Assembly (NCBI GenBank): GCA_963681505.1
Contig: OY811987.1
Span: forward strand, 4,756,978 to 4,820,977
Length of the DNA: 64,000 nucleotides
Direction: 5' to 3'
Source: Eunapius fragilis
Taxonomy: Eukaryota > Porifera > Demospongiae > Spongillida > Spongillidae
Shown: positions 60,881 to 64,000 of the stretch, piece by piece
How the letters are laid out: the number at the start of each line of letters is the position of its first letter
Position numbering within the stretch: the first letter of the stretch is position 1
Position numbers and translations under genes: made by a program
Notes under the pieces: generated by a model
Told to the model about the DNA's origin: nothing
Seen by the model: the letters and a program-made list of their open reading frames with translations, nothing else
Database searches by the model: none

Positions 60881-61065
60881 ATTTACTTGATGCCTGCAAC
60901 TCATGCATGCAATAGTTAGTCTCGGCCCCAGACCAATATGACGCAATGTTTATCGCATAGGTCTGGTGTTTCGTATGGGCGGAAGTGTACCAAACGCTGG
61001 ATTCGTGCGCACTTTAATTATGACGTATGTACATAAACATTGCTCGACCCAGACCCACACACTAC

Positions 61066-61305
61066 GTGTAAGTATGGATACGGTCGAACAAGCTATGCGT
61101 TTCGCGATGACAGAACTGAATGTGGAGACATTGAAGTACAAGCAGAAGGAGGCTATATGTAGCTTTCTAAATGGCCGTGATTGATTTGTTATTTTGCCAA
61201 CAGGATACGGTAAAACTCTATGTTATGTTCTGTTACCGTACGTTTACTACCACCTTCGTGGAAAGACAATGTCTTCAATTGTGATTTGCGTGTTGCCTTT
61301 GACTG
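61066..61305 (+). pseudogene. RecQ-like helicase fragment
   Basis: The plus strand reads MDTVEQAMRFAMTELNVETL, KYKQKEAICSFLNGRD, a stop, then FVILPTGYGKTLCYVLLPYV and SSIVICVLPLT. PTGYGKT is Walker A of a DEAD/RecQ helicase, with the Q-motif region upstream. A single stop splits the frame, and the match ends at 61305 with no later motifs. Such RecQ-like fragments are numerous in sponge and cnidarian genomes; whether this is host- or transposon-derived is open. Confidence 0.65.
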
Positions 61306-61404
61306 ATACGGGGTCCATACCGTCGCCATAGCTTTAATAATTTGATAATTATCGGATGTGGTGAAGCGATAATTGTTTGTTTACATTCCAGATGGTACAA
61401 GCGC

Positions 61405-61470
61405 TAGCGACTCGAAATCCCAGACCCTAACACGTGAAGTGTAGGGTCTGGGGACGAGACTATGCAATGG
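61405..61470. repeat. Hairpin repeat related to 783-830
   Basis: CCCAGACCCTAACAC and GTGTAGGGTCTGGGG form a stem around GTGAA, followed by GACGAGACTATG. The same end sequence as near the left edge of the window. Confidence 0.55.
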
Positions 61471-61789
61471 TTTAGTACGCTAACGTTTTAATCAGTAGGA
61501 CATATATCATTAACATGAACAGATAGGCCTGTGGAAGAGCTCCCATTCAAATGAGTGAACTCGTCAATGCAGATTGAACTGGAGTCACGGTCACATTGGT
61601 CACTTCAATGGAGAAAAGAACTTGGTCATTGATACAATAGATTCGCGGGGTAAAGGGTGTGAGTGTATGTTTGGGTATATACGATAAGTTGCGGTCTTAA
61701 GTTTACGTGGCAGATAACAGCGGCAAACGGAGCTTTTGCATGTGACGTCACGGAAGAATGACATAATTCAATTTTTGGGCAAACGCACG

Positions 61790-63330
61790 TATTTTATTTT
61801 TTAAAAACTGTCAAGAGTTGTTGCGCTTCTGGTTGCAAAAATCGGAGTTAAAAAGGATGCAGTTTGATCCTCTGTAGATTTCATATACTGATTCTTGTAG
61901 GCGTAGCAAGTGGATCGCTGCTGTTTGAAGAGAAAATTAGCAACCCAGTCAATTTTCATGGCTGTGTAGTATGCATTTTATCTGTGGAAAAAAGAGCGAC
62001 GATCCACTCTCACCAGACTATGTTCCAAGTGTTTTCAGCTTTGTGAGTAGTAGTCCTGCAAAATGGAAGGCAGAACAATCATAGAAGAGATACGAACAAA
62101 GACAACACTTGAAATAGATTCGAAAAGAGTACTTCAAGAATGAAGTTGCTTCTGAACCATCACTGGAGAATGTGATTTCTGTTGAGCAGAATGAAGTTGC
62201 TTCTGAACCATCACTTGAGAACAAGATTGCTGCGGAATCACCACTGGAGAAAGAGAGTGCTGTTGCTATATCACCAGCAAGTGAAGGTACTACAGAGCTA
62301 GATTGTAGCGACGCAGACGGTCGTGTTGTAGACTGACATGCTCACAACTATGAAACATATGCACAGTGATAGAAAGGACGCTGGGATGATGAGAAATGTT
62401 GGGACGTTATGTTGAGGCGCTTGAAGAAGAAGGGCTTGAGAATGCCAAGAGGAGTGCAGCATTGAAATCTAAAGGCTAAAGGAATAGGCCATCCATTGTC
62501 ACAGGATGCCTTACAACATGATGAGAACAAAATCCATTTCTACACTGGTGCTCCATCATATCGTACATTTTTTTAATAGTCATTTTCAACTTTGTGTTGA
62601 ATAATTGTAATAACAGGAGCTTTAGTTTTGAAGGCTTTATGGCTACACTAATGAAACTACGACTGAATCTACATGATCAGGATCTTGCATACAGGCTTGG
62701 GATACATCAAACCACCATTTCAGAAGATGGATAGTGCCATGTATATTCAAGTTGAAACCTCTGATAAAATGGCCAGAACAACATGACTTACAGAGAACTA
62801 TGCCATTGGTTTTCAGAGCACACTTTAAGATCTGATTGGTGTTGTCATCATTGACTGCTTTGAAGTGTTCTATGAAAGACCTAAGTCTCTAATGGCTCGT
62901 GCTCAGACATACTCAAACTATAAACACCGTAACACTGTAAAATATTTAATTGGTATTGCTCCTCATGGTGTAATTACCTTCATTTCAAAAGGAAGGGGAT
63001 TTTGGAAAACTTGCTTCCTGGAGACCAAGTGTTGGCTGACTGTGGTTTTAATGCGCAAGAGGCAGCTGGCCAGAAGTAAAGCTACCACCATTTACTAGGG
63101 GTAAAAACTGCTTAATCAGATTGATATTGACACTGCTCACGAACTATCCTAAGTTCGGATTCATATTGAGTGGGTTATTGGCCTCCTCAGGCAAAAGTAT
63201 GCACTATTGAAGTCCACCCTACCAATCAATATGATCATGTGCTCAGAAACGTCGGACATTAGCATTATTGATAAAATTGTGACTATATGTTGTGCCTTAT
63301 GTACTTGCTGTCAGTCTGTTGTTCCTTTTG
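61790..63330 (+). mobile_element. THAP + DDE_Tnp_4 transposase relic (IS5/ISL2EU type)
   Basis: The plus strand shows, over shifting frames, a THAP-like zinc finger (CASGCKNRS; SDDPLSPDYVPSVFSF; SPAKWKAEQS), an acidic linker (SEPSLENVISVEQNEVASEP), a helix-turn-helix (QDLAYRLGIHQTTIS), and a DDE_Tnp_4 catalytic region ([66 protein letters not shown]). D...F in the first block and LADCGF carry the usual acidic residues. There are many stops and frame changes, so it is dead. The strand and position opposite the YqaJ fragment at 63637 suggest one two-gene transposon. Confidence 0.75.
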
Positions 63331-63372
63331 ACAGATGAATGCTAAATGTGTTTCATAACCATGCATTGCAAA

Positions 63373-63393
63373 ATACACACACACACACACACG

Positions 63394-63434
<41 letters not shown>

Positions 63435-63440
63435 ACACAT
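63373..63440. repeat. (CA)n microsatellite
   Basis: CA run with a few CG and TA interruptions in the gap between the transposase and YqaJ fragments. Confidence 0.95.
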
Positions 63441-63636
63441 CATTCATAGATACATACACCTACAGTCAGGACATAACCATTCACCACTAGGGTTTCAGGT
63501 AGGCATAGGCAATCAATGTGAAATACTGAATAGCTCATCCTTCATTGTCACAACCAATAATAGGTCCCCACTCTTCTGTCCCATTGGTAGTGTTCTTCAA
63601 GCAAAATGATGAATCCAGACAGTCTTCATTGAACGA

Positions 63637-64000
63637 CTATTCCTTACATCTATAAGGGCATTTGTCCTCTACAACTCCTCTTCCACAGCATGTGCACTGT
63701 GCGATGCTGTCTGGAGTGGCACCAAACTGTGGATAGGAAGGGCTAATAACTAATCCAATTTTGGTTGAAGTAAAATCAGAGTGCTTATACTTTATCTGTT
63801 TATGATACTCTGTCAGTGCAGATGTTTCATGTTCCAACCCCCAGCATATACTTGGTGTGATAACCTTGAAACTTTCTGGGTAACAGATTCGTTTAATATT
63901 GAAGGATTATTACAGTCTGTGTGCACAGTATCCTTGATTACTGAAGCAGTGATGCGATCTGCCCTGTGTCGGTACCATAGTTTAGAATGTGACCTCTGGT
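63637..64000 (-). mobile_element. YqaJ-type exonuclease fragment (probable ISL2EU second gene)
   Basis: The minus strand reads ADRITASVIKDTVHTDCNN, then after a frame change KRICYPESFKVITPSICWGL, EHETSALTEYHKQI, ISPSYPQFGATPDSIAQCTC and GRGVVEDKCPYRCK. GATPD...VEDKCP is the D...E-x-K centre of the YqaJ/lambda-exonuclease fold (the usual ExK is DK here, preceded by E). The gene enters from beyond the right edge and ends near 63637. It converges on the transposase relic. Confidence 0.75.

Overview
The window is eukaryotic: its genes have GT-AG introns, there is a Pol III tRNA gene, and most of the rest is transposon debris and tandem repeats. The protein families fit an early-branching marine animal, most likely a sponge: THAP/IS5-like transposases with YqaJ partners, LINE tails with a restriction-like endonuclease, and a tyrosine-rich mucin-like receptor. 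Short tacatgtaca palindromes are scattered throughout. The species cannot be named from the sequence alone.

Region by region. 1-2.3 kb holds LINE tails. 2.4-10.4 kb is an ARMT1/DUF89 gene on the minus strand whose introns carry a giant inverted 21-bp satellite and several minisatellites. Head to head with it at 11.1-24.7 kb is a 10-exon ETNPPL/PHYKPL-type PLP enzyme (443 residues), whose 10.2-kb intron 4 holds a Merlin relic, a LINE relic and more minisatellites. 25.3 kb has tRNA-Pro(UGG). 25.7-27.3 kb has two LINE tails. 27.5-29.4 kb is the 3' part of a membrane receptor gene with a Thr/Pro-rich stalk (minus). 30-35 kb is a nest of MITEs with very long G and C runs. 34.9-35.8 kb holds two diverged copies of an unrecognised coding relic.

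36.5-43 kb contains old LTR-element pieces: a Ty3/Gypsy fragment on the minus strand, a LINE tail beside it, and a BEL/Pao fossil on the plus strand. 43-49 kb has more palindromic MITEs, an unrecognised host-like gene (minus, 45.2-46.6 kb) and a 200-N assembly gap. 49.8-50.2 kb is a SWIM/YqaJ-type fragment. 50.5-55.5 kb is a fairly young but broken Ty3/Gypsy element with both LTRs. 56.0 kb is a deleted THAP-transposase copy. 58.2-60.7 kb is a tandem pair of intronless ARF-like GTPase genes. 61.1 kb is a RecQ-like helicase fragment. 61.8-64 kb carries a decayed THAP/DDE transposase facing a YqaJ exonuclease fragment, which together look like one ISL2EU-type DNA transposon.

The intact-looking host genes are ARMT1, the ETNPPL-like gene and the two ARF-like GTPases; the receptor and the 45-kb gene look real but are incomplete here. 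ARMT1 and ETNPPL probably share a divergent promoter region of about 720 bp, part of which is a MITE. No CRISPR, operon or bacterial feature is present, and I see no convincing new multi-gene system. The best second-look items are the inverted satellite inside ARMT1, the repeated mini-ORF-plus-palindrome element, the ISL2EU layout and the duplicated ARF genes.
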